Origin: Actinomycetota bacterium
GTDB lineage: Bacteria > Actinomycetota > Acidimicrobiia > Acidimicrobiales > JAHWKP01
Direction of reading: 5' to 3'
Length of the DNA stretch: 18,575 nucleotides
NCBI GenBank assembly: GCA_019347775.1
Contig: JAHWKP010000011.1
Span: 1-18,575 of the forward strand
Part shown: one piece after another, positions 1 to 6,281 of the stretch
How positions within the stretch are numbered: the stretch's first letter is position 1
Layout of the letters: each line of letters opens with the position of its first letter
The notes under the pieces: model-generated
The model's input: only the letters and a program-made list of their open reading frames with translations
What the model was told of the DNA's origin: nothing
Database searches by the model: none
Made by a program: the position numbers and the translations under genes

Positions 1-316
1 CGACGTTCTCCTCGGCCAGCACATCGGTGCCGGCGGCGACATCGCCGACCAGGGGGACGTGGTGCACCGGTCGGCGCTCGATCGCGGCACCCGAACCGGA
101 GTCGTAACGGACCTCGATCGCCCGGGGTTTGGTGGGGTCGCGCCGGAGGAATCCGGCCTCCTGGAGAGTCTTGAGATGGCTGTGGACCGTCGAGGACGAG
201 GCCAGCCCGACGGCCTCGCCGATCTCCCTCACCGAAGGCGGGAAGCCCCGCACCCGCTGCTGCTCGGCGATGTATTCGAGGATCTCGCGACGCTTGGACG
301 TCAGAGCTTCGGTCAT
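1..316 (-). CDS. lexA: LexA repressor, N-terminal part (cut by the left window edge)
   Basis: LexA represses the SOS regulon and is inactivated by RecA-stimulated self-cleavage. The visible 105 residues begin MTEALTSKRREILEYIAEQQ and contain the winged helix-turn-helix: FPPSVREIGEAVGLASSSTV at about 25-44, then HSHLKTLQEAGFLRRD. A linker follows, then VPLVGDVAAG, where Ala95-Gly96 is the expected self-cleavage bond. The Ser/Lys protease domain lies off the window, so completeness cannot be judged. The ATG at 316 gives the usual LexA N-terminus. A possible -10 (CATAAT on the minus strand, 349-344) lies 27 nt upstream, next to the nearest of three SOS boxes, which fits autorepression. The divergent neighbour is a LysM protein, the arrangement seen for lexA/yneA in Bacillus and lexA/chiZ in mycobacteria. 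Confidence 0.95.
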   Translation of the reverse strand, partial: MTEALTSKRREILEYIAEQQRVRGFPPSVREIGEAVGLASSSTVHSHLKTLQEAGFLRRDPTKPRAIEVRYDSGSGAAIERRPVHHVPLVGDVAAGTDVLAEENV

Positions 317-350
317 GCCGGTCACCGTACTGACCGGGAGCCGATTATGC

Positions 351-362
351 AAACATTCGTTC
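351..362. promoter_or_regulatory. LexA (SOS) box 1, imperfect
   Basis: AAACATTCGTTC matches GAAC-N4-GTTC at seven of eight fixed positions. It lies just upstream of the possible lexA -10 (349-344, minus strand), so it is the box best placed to autoregulate lexA. The call rests on pattern match plus position beside lexA. Confidence 0.7.
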
Positions 363-370
363 TTGACGCC

Positions 371-382
371 GAACCTGTGTTC
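371..382. promoter_or_regulatory. LexA (SOS) box 2, perfect half-sites
   Basis: GAACCTGTGTTC has both GAAC and GTTC half-sites with a 4-bp spacer, the Gram-positive/actinobacterial LexA consensus. It is the middle of three boxes. Its centre is 20 bp from box 1 and 24 bp from box 3. Confidence 0.85.
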
Positions 383-394
383 TGGTGAACTATA

Positions 395-406
395 GAACAT
401 GCGTTC
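395..406. promoter_or_regulatory. LexA (SOS) box 3, perfect half-sites
   Basis: GAACATGCGTTC, flanked by A and T to give AGAACATGCGTTCT, is a fully palindromic LexA box. It overlaps a possible -10 hexamer TATAGA (391-396) for the rightward LysM gene, so bound LexA would block that promoter. The ATG at 399 lies inside this operator and is therefore an unlikely translation start. Confidence 0.88.
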
Positions 407-434
407 TGTCACCGGGCCTCGGCACACTCGTCCT

Positions 435-740
435 ATGCGCCTTCGCGGGATCGTCCTGAGCGCCATTTTCGCCACGACCGTCTGGTGGGCCGTCCAGGGC
501 GGAGCGCCGGCGCATCTCGGCGGGCCGGGGAGTGGGCCCCTCACCACACCCCAGCCCGCCGCCATTTCGCAGGGCCGGGTCACCACCTACACCGTCCAGC
601 CCGGCGACACGCTGTGGTCGATCGCCCGGAATATCCAATCCGAAGGCGACGTCCGCCCGCTGGTAGACCGGTTGACCGCTACTCGCGGAGGAAGGCCCCT
701 TCAGATAGGCGAGGAGCTGAACGTCCCGCTAGACGTCTGA
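435..740 (+). CDS. Small membrane-anchored LysM protein, probable SOS-induced division inhibitor (YneA/ChiZ/DivS-like)
   Basis: The 101-residue product starts with a short basic stretch and one hydrophobic helix (about residues 5-20, with VWWAV). A Gly/Pro-rich linker follows, then a C-terminal LysM domain (about 50-98): TYTVQPGDTLWSIARN, GDVRPLVDRL, IGEELNVP. This length and layout match B. subtilis YneA, and resemble ChiZ (Rv2719c), which also sits between lexA and nrdR. Those proteins are made after DNA damage and delay septation at the membrane/cell wall. Function here is inferred from domain order, position and the three LexA boxes upstream. I chose the ATG at 435 because the in-frame ATG at 399 lies inside LexA box 3 and upstream of the helix. 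No clear ribosome binding site is visible. The gene is convergent with sodC, with a 1-bp gap. Confidence 0.85.
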   Translation: MRLRGIVLSAIFATTVWWAVQGGAPAHLGGPGSGPLTTPQPAAISQGRVTTYTVQPGDTLWSIARNIQSEGDVRPLVDRLTATRGGRPLQIGEELNVPLDV

Positions 741-741
741 G

Positions 742-1332
742 TCAGCCTCGGGCCACCACGCCGCAGACGGTTCGGCCGCCGGCGTCGCCCGTGGCGAGTG
801 TGGCGGCGTCAGGTCCGTTCGGCGCGTACCGGGACGGTATGTGAGCGAAGTTGTCCGGATCCAGGTGGATCATCACGGCGGTCCCGTCGGCATCGAAGAG
901 CCGATCGAACGAGATGTGATCTGTGCGCACGCTCATACGAGCATGGCCATCACGGTTGACTAGCAGAGGCGGGAGATCGCCGTCATGCAAGCCGTGATTG
1001 TGCGCGTCCTCGCTGCCGATATGTCCGCTGGCGGACAGGAACGGTGACCGCTTGCCTTCGTTGTCTGTGGCGTTCGGGTCGCACTTTCCGATCCGATGCA
1101 GGTGGAAGCCGTGGAATCCGGCGAACTGACGGGGAAGTAACACGTTGGCCGTCACGGCCATCTTGCCCTCGATGACCTGAAACGTGACGGTGCCGGCCGA
1201 CAACCCGTTGGTGTCGATCAACCGCGCTGTTGCCCTCGTGGGATGGTTCGCCCACGCGACTCCGACCGAGGCCATAGCACCGAAGAGCACTACCAAGCTC
1301 AGTGCGATGAGCTTGTTTTTTCCTGTCTTCAT
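742..1332 (-). CDS. sodC: Cu/Zn superoxide dismutase, secreted
   Basis: Dismutates superoxide outside the cytoplasm. The 196-residue product has a signal peptide (MKTGKNK, hydrophobic core, cleavage expected near AWA-NH at 28/29). It then has the SodC fold signatures: GFHLH (His77, His79, Cu), SGH (His104, bridging), HNHGLHDGDL (further His plus Asp119, Zn), AVMIHLDPDN (His156, Cu), and Cys84/Cys190 for the structural disulfide in KCD and GRTVCGV. The open frame extends further upstream, but the ATG at 1332 is preceded by AGGAG and begins the signal peptide. It lies between the LysM gene and nrdR, which adjoin in mycobacteria, and runs against both, so it is probably an insertion into an older cluster. 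Confidence 0.92.
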   Translation of the reverse strand: MKTGKNKLIALSLVVLFGAMASVGVAWANHPTRATARLIDTNGLSAGTVTFQVIEGKMAVTANVLLPRQFAGFHGFHLHRIGKCDPNATDNEGKRSPFLSASGHIGSEDAHNHGLHDGDLPPLLVNRDGHARMSVRTDHISFDRLFDADGTAVMIHLDPDNFAHIPSRYAPNGPDAATLATGDAGGRTVCGVVARG

Positions 1333-1334
1333 GG

Positions 1335-1341
1335 TTCTCCT
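1335..1341 (-). promoter_or_regulatory. Ribosome binding site of sodC
   Basis: AGGAGAA on the minus strand lies just upstream of the ATG at 1332. It decides the start against the much longer open frame that continues upstream. Confidence 0.7.
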
Positions 1342-1486
1342 GTTCTTCGCCGTAGGTAATCCAGCGGCAGCGGTTGCCGACTGGAGCGCCGCGGAGCGGC
1401 AGATCGAGCGTATCCAGACCGCCTCCCAGGACGCCGCTGCGCTCTGGTCAAGAAGGCCTAGTGAGTATTCGGGCCACAATGGCGCG

Positions 1487-1930
1487 ATGAGGTGCCCTTG
1501 GTGCACTGCGCTCGACGACAAGGTCGTCGACTCGCGGTCGTCGGAAGAAGGCTCGACGACCCGGCGTCGGCGGGAATGTCTCAACTGCGGCCGGCGATTC
1601 ACGACCTACGAGCGGGTCGAGGAGCTGCCGCTGGTCGTGATCAAGCGTTCGGGGGAGCGTCAGCCCTTCGACCGGGCCAAGTTGATCCGAGGGCTTGAGG
1701 CCGCCGCCAAAAACCGCCCGGTCGACCAGGCCGGTATCGATGCGATCGCGTCCGACATCGAGGAGGCGGCCCGCATGGATGGCCCCGAGGTCACCAGTGA
1801 GTGGATCGGGCGCACGGTGCTCGACCGCTTGCGGGCGATCGACGAGGTGGCCTATCTCCGCTTCGCCAGCGTGCACAAAGGCTTCAAGGACGCCGAAGAC
1901 TTCGAACGAGAAATGGGTGAGCTGCGATGA
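1487..1930 (+). CDS. nrdR: Transcriptional repressor NrdR
   Basis: NrdR is an ATP/dATP-sensing repressor of ribonucleotide reductase genes. The 147-residue product has the N-terminal zinc ribbon (Cys3, Cys6, Cys31, Cys34, in CPWC and CLNC) with the family signature KVVDSR...TRRRRECLNCGRRFTTYERVE, followed by an ATP-cone domain (about 46-136). Length is typical. The open frame runs about 100 codons upstream, but MRCPWC is the universal NrdR start. No ribonucleotide reductase gene is in the window, so its targets lie elsewhere. The stop overlaps the next gene's start by 4 bp (ATGA), so the phosphofructokinase is probably translationally coupled. The 154 bp between sodC and nrdR should hold both promoters, but I could not identify a convincing -10/-35 pair. 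Confidence 0.95.
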   Translation: MRCPWCTALDDKVVDSRSSEEGSTTRRRRECLNCGRRFTTYERVEELPLVVIKRSGERQPFDRAKLIRGLEAAAKNRPVDQAGIDAIASDIEEAARMDGPEVTSEWIGRTVLDRLRAIDEVAYLRFASVHKGFKDAEDFEREMGELR

Positions 1931-2955
1931 GGGTTGGTCTGCTCACTGGGGGAGGGGACTGTCCCGGGTTGAACGCGGTCATCCGGGCGGTCGTGCGCAA
2001 GGGAGCACAGCACTACGGCGACGAGTTCGTCGGCTTCCTCGACGGATGGAGGGGTGTCATCGAAAACCACACGATGCCGCTCGACGTAGAGCGCTGCCGC
2101 GGAATCCTGCCCCGGGGCGGAACCATCCTCGGCAGTTCACGGACGAATCCCTTCAAGGTCGATGGCGGCCCCGACGCCGTCGAGGCGACGCTGCGCTCGC
2201 AATCCATCGACGCCCTCGTGGCGATCGGTGGCGAGGACACCCTCGGAGTGGCTCGGCAGCTATCCGACCAAGGGGTGTCTGTGATTGGAGTGCCGAAGAC
2301 GATCGACAACGACCTGTCTGCCACCGAAGTCACGTTCGGGTTCCACACCGCCGTCCAGATCGCCACCGACGCCATCGACCGGCTCCACACGACGGCCGAG
2401 TCCCACGACCGGGTGATGGTCGTAGAAGTGATGGGGCGCCACGCCGGTTGGATCGCCACCACGGCCGGAATCGCCGGCGGGGCCGCCGAGATCATGGTCC
2501 CGGAGGAACCATTCGACATCCAAGCCGTAGCCGACCGGCTCAAGGCCCGGCACGACAAGGGGCGCTTCGCTTCGCTGGTGGTTGTCGCCGAGGGAGCGAC
2601 TCCGGTCGAAGGGTCGATGGTTCTCCAATCGCGAGACAAAGACGCCTTCGGACACGTTCGTCTCGGCGGTATCGGAAACCTCGTCGCCGAGGAGATCGAA
2701 AGCCGCACTGGCTTCGAAACCCGCGTGACGATCCTCGGCCACGTGCAGCGGGGTGGCACTCCGACCGCGTACGACCGCGTTCTCGCCACCCGCTTCGGCG
2801 TGGCAGCCATCGACGCTGTCCACGACGAAGCGTTCGGCTCGATGGTGGCGCTGCATGCCGGCGAGATCATCCGCGTCTCGTTGGCCGACGCCGTGGCCGA
2901 ACTCAAGACGATCGATCCTCGCCTGCTCGAGGTGGCGAGGGTCTTCTCCGGCTAG
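1927..2955 (+). CDS. pfp: 6-phosphofructokinase, predicted pyrophosphate-dependent
   Basis: Phosphorylates fructose 6-phosphate to fructose 1,6-bisphosphate. The 342-residue product starts MRVGLLTGGGDCPGLNAVIR. It carries GGEDTLG (101-107), PKTIDND (123-129, catalytic Asp127), MGRHAGW (169-175) and GHVQRGG near the C-terminal third. Residue numbering coincides with E. coli PfkA: Asp is at 104 and Lys at 124, where ATP enzymes have Gly/Gly. In this family Asp104 with Lys124 marks pyrophosphate users, while Gly104 with Lys124 is typical of actinomycete ATP enzymes. The donor is therefore predicted to be pyrophosphate; this is inference from two residues. The gene overlaps nrdR by 4 bp and ends 1 bp before the convergent Nudix gene. 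Confidence 0.93.
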   Translation: MRVGLLTGGGDCPGLNAVIRAVVRKGAQHYGDEFVGFLDGWRGVIENHTMPLDVERCRGILPRGGTILGSSRTNPFKVDGGPDAVEATLRSQSIDALVAIGGEDTLGVARQLSDQGVSVIGVPKTIDNDLSATEVTFGFHTAVQIATDAIDRLHTTAESHDRVMVVEVMGRHAGWIATTAGIAGGAAEIMVPEEPFDIQAVADRLKARHDKGRFASLVVVAEGATPVEGSMVLQSRDKDAFGHVRLGGIGNLVAEEIESRTGFETRVTILGHVQRGGTPTAYDRVLATRFGVAAIDAVHDEAFGSMVALHAGEIIRVSLADAVAELKTIDPRLLEVARVFSG

Positions 2956-2956
2956 G

Positions 2957-3451
2957 TCACCAGCGTCCGGATACGCCTCGGAGTCCACGCGCGAACTCCT
3001 CGACTCGCTTGCGGGTAGCCGGGGAAGTGTCGAGGGGCAGCGATCCCGGTGCATAGAACTCAACCGAGTCAATCTCAGGCGATGTCCGCGGCGTGCCCTC
3101 CCAAATTCCGACCGGGGCAATGAAGACGGCGATGAAGGCCGTTTGCTGACCTTCGCGTCCGGTGTAGACGCCGAGGAGCTCGAGTTGGTCGGGGTCTCGT
3201 ACATCGAGCGACGTCTCCTCCTTGAGCTCCCGCGCCGCGCATTGCGCCATGGTCTCGGACCGCTTGGCGCCGCCACCGGGAAAACGCAACACCTGCCGGT
3301 CGTAGCTGTGGCGGACCAGCATCACCGCGCCTGCCTCGTCCACGACGATCGTCTGCGCTCCGATGGTGCGGGGACGCAGTACGAACCAGGCGAGGCGTCT
3401 GCCGACGGCGGCCACTCTTACGGCGGTGCGAAGGCTCAGGATTTCCTTCAC
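2957..3451 (-). CDS. Nudix hydrolase
   Basis: The family hydrolyses nucleoside diphosphates linked to another moiety; the substrate here is unknown. The 164-residue product has a Nudix box at 60-82: FPGGG, Glu66, then RELKEETSL. This fits Gx5Ex7REUxEExGU except that the last Gly is Ser81. The catalytic Glu pair (Glu78, Glu79) is intact. An N-terminal segment of about 30 residues (LRTAVRVAAVGRRLAWFVLR) precedes the domain and is basic/hydrophobic. I chose the GTG at 3451, whose GTGA overlaps the stop of the upstream SuhB-like gene by 4 bp. The longer open frame upstream only copies that gene in another frame. Confidence 0.88.
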   Translation of the reverse strand: MKEILSLRTAVRVAAVGRRLAWFVLRPRTIGAQTIVVDEAGAVMLVRHSYDRQVLRFPGGGAKRSETMAQCAARELKEETSLDVRDPDQLELLGVYTGREGQQTAFIAVFIAPVGIWEGTPRTSPEIDSVEFYAPGSLPLDTSPATRKRVEEFARGLRGVSGRW

Positions 3452-4254
3452 CGCGGGATGGGTCCCGCCGCGGCCTCGGCTTCGTCCACCAACTTGAACA
3501 ACTCGGCGGCGATGCCCGCCGATCCGGCCATGACCAGGCCCCACGCTTCACCATCGCCAGGCCGCCTGACCACGGCGCCGGCTTCTTCCGCCACCAAGGC
3601 GGCTGCGGCGTGATCCCACGGCGCGAGGCCTCGCTCGACATGGGCATCCAGGCGCCCCGACGCGACCCAGCACAGATCGAGCGCGGCAGAGCCGATTCTG
3701 CGGATGTCACGGACTAGGGGCAACAGCCGAGCCACGACCCGGGCCTGCCACTCCCGCTGGTCGGACCGGTAACTGAAGCCGGTTCCCACCAGCGCCTGGC
3801 CCAGGACCGTCGTCCCCGACGGGCTGATGCGATTTCCATCCAGGTAGGCGCCACCGCCTCGGGTGGCGGTGAACGTCTGGTGGCGCACCGGGTCGTACAC
3901 GCAGCCCACCAAGGGCCCTTCATCGTCCTCGATACCTATCGAGACGCAGAACGCATCGATGCCGTAGACGAAATTCGTGGTGCCATCGATGGGGTCGATG
4001 ACCCAACGCCGGCCGGTAGTGCCTCGCGAGGATGCCCCCTCTTCGCCGACGATCGCATCGTCGGGATAGGCGGCAGTGATGGCAGCGACGACGAACTGCT
4101 CCGCAGCCCGGTCGGCGTCGCTGACAAGGTCGGTGTCGCTGGTCTTGGTCGTCAGCCCTGAAGGTTCGCGGGTTCGGAAGTCCATGACGAGCCGGCCTGC
4201 ATCCCTCGCGGCAGCAACCGCCACCTCGAGCACCGACGTTGTATCCACCAACAC
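3448..4254 (-). CDS. suhB: Inositol monophosphatase family protein (SuhB-like)
   Basis: A Mg-dependent Li-sensitive phosphomonoesterase fold; likely substrates are inositol phosphates or related sugar phosphates such as histidinol phosphate or fructose bisphosphate. The 268-residue product shows the full metal site: DLVSDADRAAE (42-52), GEEG (70-73), DPIDGTTNFVYG (87-98, with Asp87, Asp90, Thr92), and APWDHAAAALVAEEAG (211-226, Asp214). The start is a GTG at 4254; another GTG two codons downstream is equally possible. It is first in a two-gene operon with the Nudix hydrolase and divergent from threonine aldolase with only 17 bp between starts. The symbol is given for the family; the substrate cannot be read from sequence. 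Confidence 0.9.
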   Translation of the reverse strand: MLVDTTSVLEVAVAAARDAGRLVMDFRTREPSGLTTKTSDTDLVSDADRAAEQFVVAAITAAYPDDAIVGEEGASSRGTTGRRWVIDPIDGTTNFVYGIDAFCVSIGIEDDEGPLVGCVYDPVRHQTFTATRGGGAYLDGNRISPSGTTVLGQALVGTGFSYRSDQREWQARVVARLLPLVRDIRRIGSAALDLCWVASGRLDAHVERGLAPWDHAAAALVAEEAGAVVRRPGDGEAWGLVMAGSAGIAAELFKLVDEAEAAAGPIPR

Positions 4255-4258
4255 GGTT

Positions 4259-4264
4259 TAGCTT
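4259..4264 (+). promoter_or_regulatory. Possible -10 hexamer (TAGCTT) for leaderless threonine aldolase mRNA
   Basis: TAGCTT fits TANNNT and ends exactly 7 nt before the ATG at 4272, which has no ribosome binding site. Transcription would begin at or within a base of the ATG. The same spacing recurs before three other starts in the window. Confidence 0.5.
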
Positions 4265-4271
4265 GTGTTGG

Positions 4272-5300
4272 ATGGCGAGCGGATTCATAGACCTGCGGTC
4301 CGACACGGTCACTCAGCCGACTCGCGCCATGCGGGAGGCGATGGCGTCGGCGGAGGTGGGCGACGATCTCTACGGCGAGGACCCGACCGTCAATTACCTA
4401 GAGGATATTTTCGCCGCCCGGGTCGGCAAGGAGGCCGCCGTGTACGTGCCTTCGGGCACCATGGCCAACCAGATCGCCATACGCATGCAAGCGCCGGCCG
4501 GCTCGGTGGTCATCGCCTCCCGCCGTTCGCACGTAGTCGTGCACGAGGCCGGTGCCGCCGCGCTCAACGCCGGTATCCAGTTCCTCCTCGGCGACGAAGA
4601 AGACGACGGCCAGCTCGCGGCGGGGCTCGTGGAGTGGGGGATCGAGGCGGCCGAACATCACCAGCCCGAGCCGAGCCTTCTCTGCTTGGAGAACACCTAC
4701 ATGCCAGCATCCGGTGCCCCTTGGGATCTGGCCGAGATGCAGGGAGTGGTGGCCGCCGCGAGAGCCGGCGCACTCAAGGTGCATCTCGACGGAGCGAGGC
4801 TGTTCAACGCCGAGGCGGCCACCGGCACGACCGCGGCCGCGTATTCGGCCGAGGCCGACACCGTGATGTGCTGTCTGTCGAAGGGACTGTGCGCGCCCGT
4901 CGGCTCAGTCCTGGCCGGCACCGAGGAAGACATGGCGCGTGCTCGTGGGGAGCGTCAGCGCCTCGGCGGCGGCATGCGCCAGGCCGGCGTCATCGCCGCG
5001 GCCGGCGTCGTCGCCCTGGAACGGATGGTGGACCGGCTCCCCGAAGACCACGCCCGGGCTCGACGCCTCGCCGATGCCGTCGCGGAGCGGTGGCCGGACG
5101 CGGGATGCGATCCCGACAAGGTCCGGACGAACATCGTGACGTGGCGACATGTAGACACGCCGTCGGTTCTGTCGCATTTCGAATCTGAGGGAATCCGGGC
5201 GGGCACAATCGCGCCGGGCGTCCTGCGACTGGTGACCCACAACGACATAGACGACGAGTGCATAGAGCGAGCCGCCAAGGCAATCTCGTCGGCTCCCTAG
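4272..5300 (+). CDS. ltaE: Low-specificity L-threonine aldolase
   Basis: A PLP enzyme splitting L-threonine or L-allo-threonine into glycine and acetaldehyde. The 342-residue product begins MASGFIDLRSDTVTQPTRAM and matches E. coli LtaE throughout: GDDLYGEDPTV (30-40), PSGTMAN (60-66), the H-x-x-x-x-x-EAG region (His87), HLDGARLFNA (171-180) and CLSKGL with the PLP Lys204. GGGMRQAGVIAAAG and the C-terminal APGVLRLVTHNDI are also present. One oddity: the common ENTH motif reads ENTYMPASG, with Tyr143 for His. The ATG at 4272 is chosen over an upstream in-frame start (4239) because it gives the standard N-terminus. The PIG-L deacetylase follows after 6 bp. Confidence 0.92.
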   Translation: MASGFIDLRSDTVTQPTRAMREAMASAEVGDDLYGEDPTVNYLEDIFAARVGKEAAVYVPSGTMANQIAIRMQAPAGSVVIASRRSHVVVHEAGAAALNAGIQFLLGDEEDDGQLAAGLVEWGIEAAEHHQPEPSLLCLENTYMPASGAPWDLAEMQGVVAAARAGALKVHLDGARLFNAEAATGTTAAAYSAEADTVMCCLSKGLCAPVGSVLAGTEEDMARARGERQRLGGGMRQAGVIAAAGVVALERMVDRLPEDHARARRLADAVAERWPDAGCDPDKVRTNIVTWRHVDTPSVLSHFESEGIRAGTIAPGVLRLVTHNDIDDECIERAAKAISSAP

Positions 5301-5306
5301 GCAGCG

Positions 5307-6014
5307 GTGGCCCGACTTCACGCTGACGTCCCGGCGTCCGCCCTGGCGGTGTTCGCCCACCCCGACGACACCGAGTCCGCGTGCGGAGGCACGTTGGCGC
5401 GCTGGGTCGGCGCGGGGGCAACCGTCAATGTCGTCATCTCCTGTACGGGCGACAAGGGGTCGTCGGACCAGTCGGCCAAGCCGCCCGCGCTGGCCAAGAA
5501 GCGCCGGAAGGAAGCGTCCTCGGCGATGGCCGCCCTCGGCGTCGAGTCGGTCGTCCATCTCGGACATGGCGACGGAACTATCGGCGAGACCACAGAGATC
5601 CGCGGTGAAGTGGTGCGCCTTATACGGGAGTTCTGCCCGGATGTCGTCATGGCCCCCGATCCGACCGCCGTGCTCTTCGGCCAGCACTACGTGAACCATC
5701 GCGACCACCGGGAGGTGGGCTGGGCCGTCCTCGATGCCGCCGCCCATGAGGCCGGCCTGCCGCACTACTGGCCGGACCACGGCCCGGCTCATCAGCCAAC
5801 CGAGCTATGGCTGGCGGGGACGCTGGAGCCGGACACCTGGGTGGACATCTCCGGCACGCTCGAGACGAAAACCAGTGCCCTGATGTGCCATGAGTCCCAG
5901 CTCGAGGAGCCCGGGGAGTGGCTCCGCCGGGTGGTGGAGCGCCGAGCCGAAGAAGACGGCAGGGCGGCGGGCGTCGATTACGCGGAGGGGTTCCGCCGGC
6001 TGCTGCTCGGGTGA
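5307..6014 (+). CDS. PIG-L / LmbE-family zinc deacetylase
   Basis: The family removes acetyl groups from N-acetylglucosamine conjugates (MshB in mycothiol, BshB in bacillithiol, Mca as amidase). The 235-residue product has the AHPDDTE motif (17-23: His18 and Asp21 as Zn ligands, Asp20 as base) and HYVNHRDHREVG (127-138) supplying the third ligand, probably His134. The start is a GTG 6 bp after the threonine aldolase stop, so the two are probably co-transcribed. The exact substrate cannot be told from sequence, and no other mycothiol genes are nearby. Its last 37 bp overlap the 3' end of the opposing small membrane-protein gene. Confidence 0.88.
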   Translation: MARLHADVPASALAVFAHPDDTESACGGTLARWVGAGATVNVVISCTGDKGSSDQSAKPPALAKKRRKEASSAMAALGVESVVHLGHGDGTIGETTEIRGEVVRLIREFCPDVVMAPDPTAVLFGQHYVNHRDHREVGWAVLDAAAHEAGLPHYWPDHGPAHQPTELWLAGTLEPDTWVDISGTLETKTSALMCHESQLEEPGEWLRRVVERRAEEDGRAAGVDYAEGFRRLLLG

Positions 6015-6262
6015 CCCGGCCCCGCCTTCCACTCGGCCATCGCCCGCAGGACGAGCACGGCCACCACGGAAATGCCGCCGGCTGCGCAAGCGGCGCCGAC
6101 CAGCGCGCCGATCCCGCGGAGGTTGGTGCAATCGCCGGTGCAACCGATTCCGGCGAAGCCGGCTCCGATGAGAGCACCCAGCAGACCTGACACCACGATC
6201 GCCAGGAAGGCGACGACTCGCGACGTGACCGAGGGGATGGCCGATACCTTGTCCCCGGGCAC
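5978..6262 (-). CDS. Small two-helix membrane protein of unknown function
   Basis: The 94-residue product, starting at GTG 6262, has two hydrophobic helices: VVAFLAIVVSGLLGALIGAGF (16-36) and IGALVGAACAAGGISVVAVLV (51-71). A short loop with two cysteines (GCTGDCTN, 40-47) joins them, and a polar C-terminus starts LRAMAEWKAGPG. I believe similar small proteins occur in other actinobacteria, but cannot check. The Cys pair could bind metal or form a disulfide. A TACCAT hexamer 7 nt upstream of the GTG supports a leaderless promoter. It overlaps the PIG-L gene's 3' end by 37 bp and starts 19 bp from divergent dinB. The annotation competes with an N-terminal extension of dinB on the other strand, which shows no polymerase sequence. 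Confidence 0.7.
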   Translation of the reverse strand: MPGDKVSAIPSVTSRVVAFLAIVVSGLLGALIGAGFAGIGCTGDCTNLRGIGALVGAACAAGGISVVAVLVLRAMAEWKAGPGHPSSSRRNPSA

Positions 6263-6269
6263 GGCGAAG

Positions 6270-6275
6270 ATGGTA
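6270..6275 (-). promoter_or_regulatory. Possible -10 hexamer (TACCAT) for the small membrane protein
   Basis: On the minus strand TACCAT ends 7 nt before the GTG at 6262, the same distance as three other TANNNT hexamers in the window. It overlaps the alternative dinB ATG at 6270. Confidence 0.45.
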
Positions 6276-6281
6276 GAGACG

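Noticed and set aside
399..434. Upstream ATG for the LysM protein
   Set aside because: The codon lies within LexA box 3 and adds a polar stretch before the membrane helix; the ATG at 435 gives a normal membrane-anchor N-terminus.
1184..1486. About 100-codon N-terminal extension of nrdR
   Set aside because: It runs through the start of sodC on the other strand and lacks any domain; MRCPWC at 1487 is the standard NrdR start.
1695..3056. 453-residue Arg-rich open frame
   Set aside because: An out-of-frame shadow of nrdR and the phosphofructokinase, with no domain and typical GC-driven composition.
6072..6281. N-terminal extension of DinB by 70 residues
   Set aside because: Pro/Ala/Arg-rich and antisense to the small membrane protein; Pol IV begins with the LHLDMDAFF segment just after ATG 6282.
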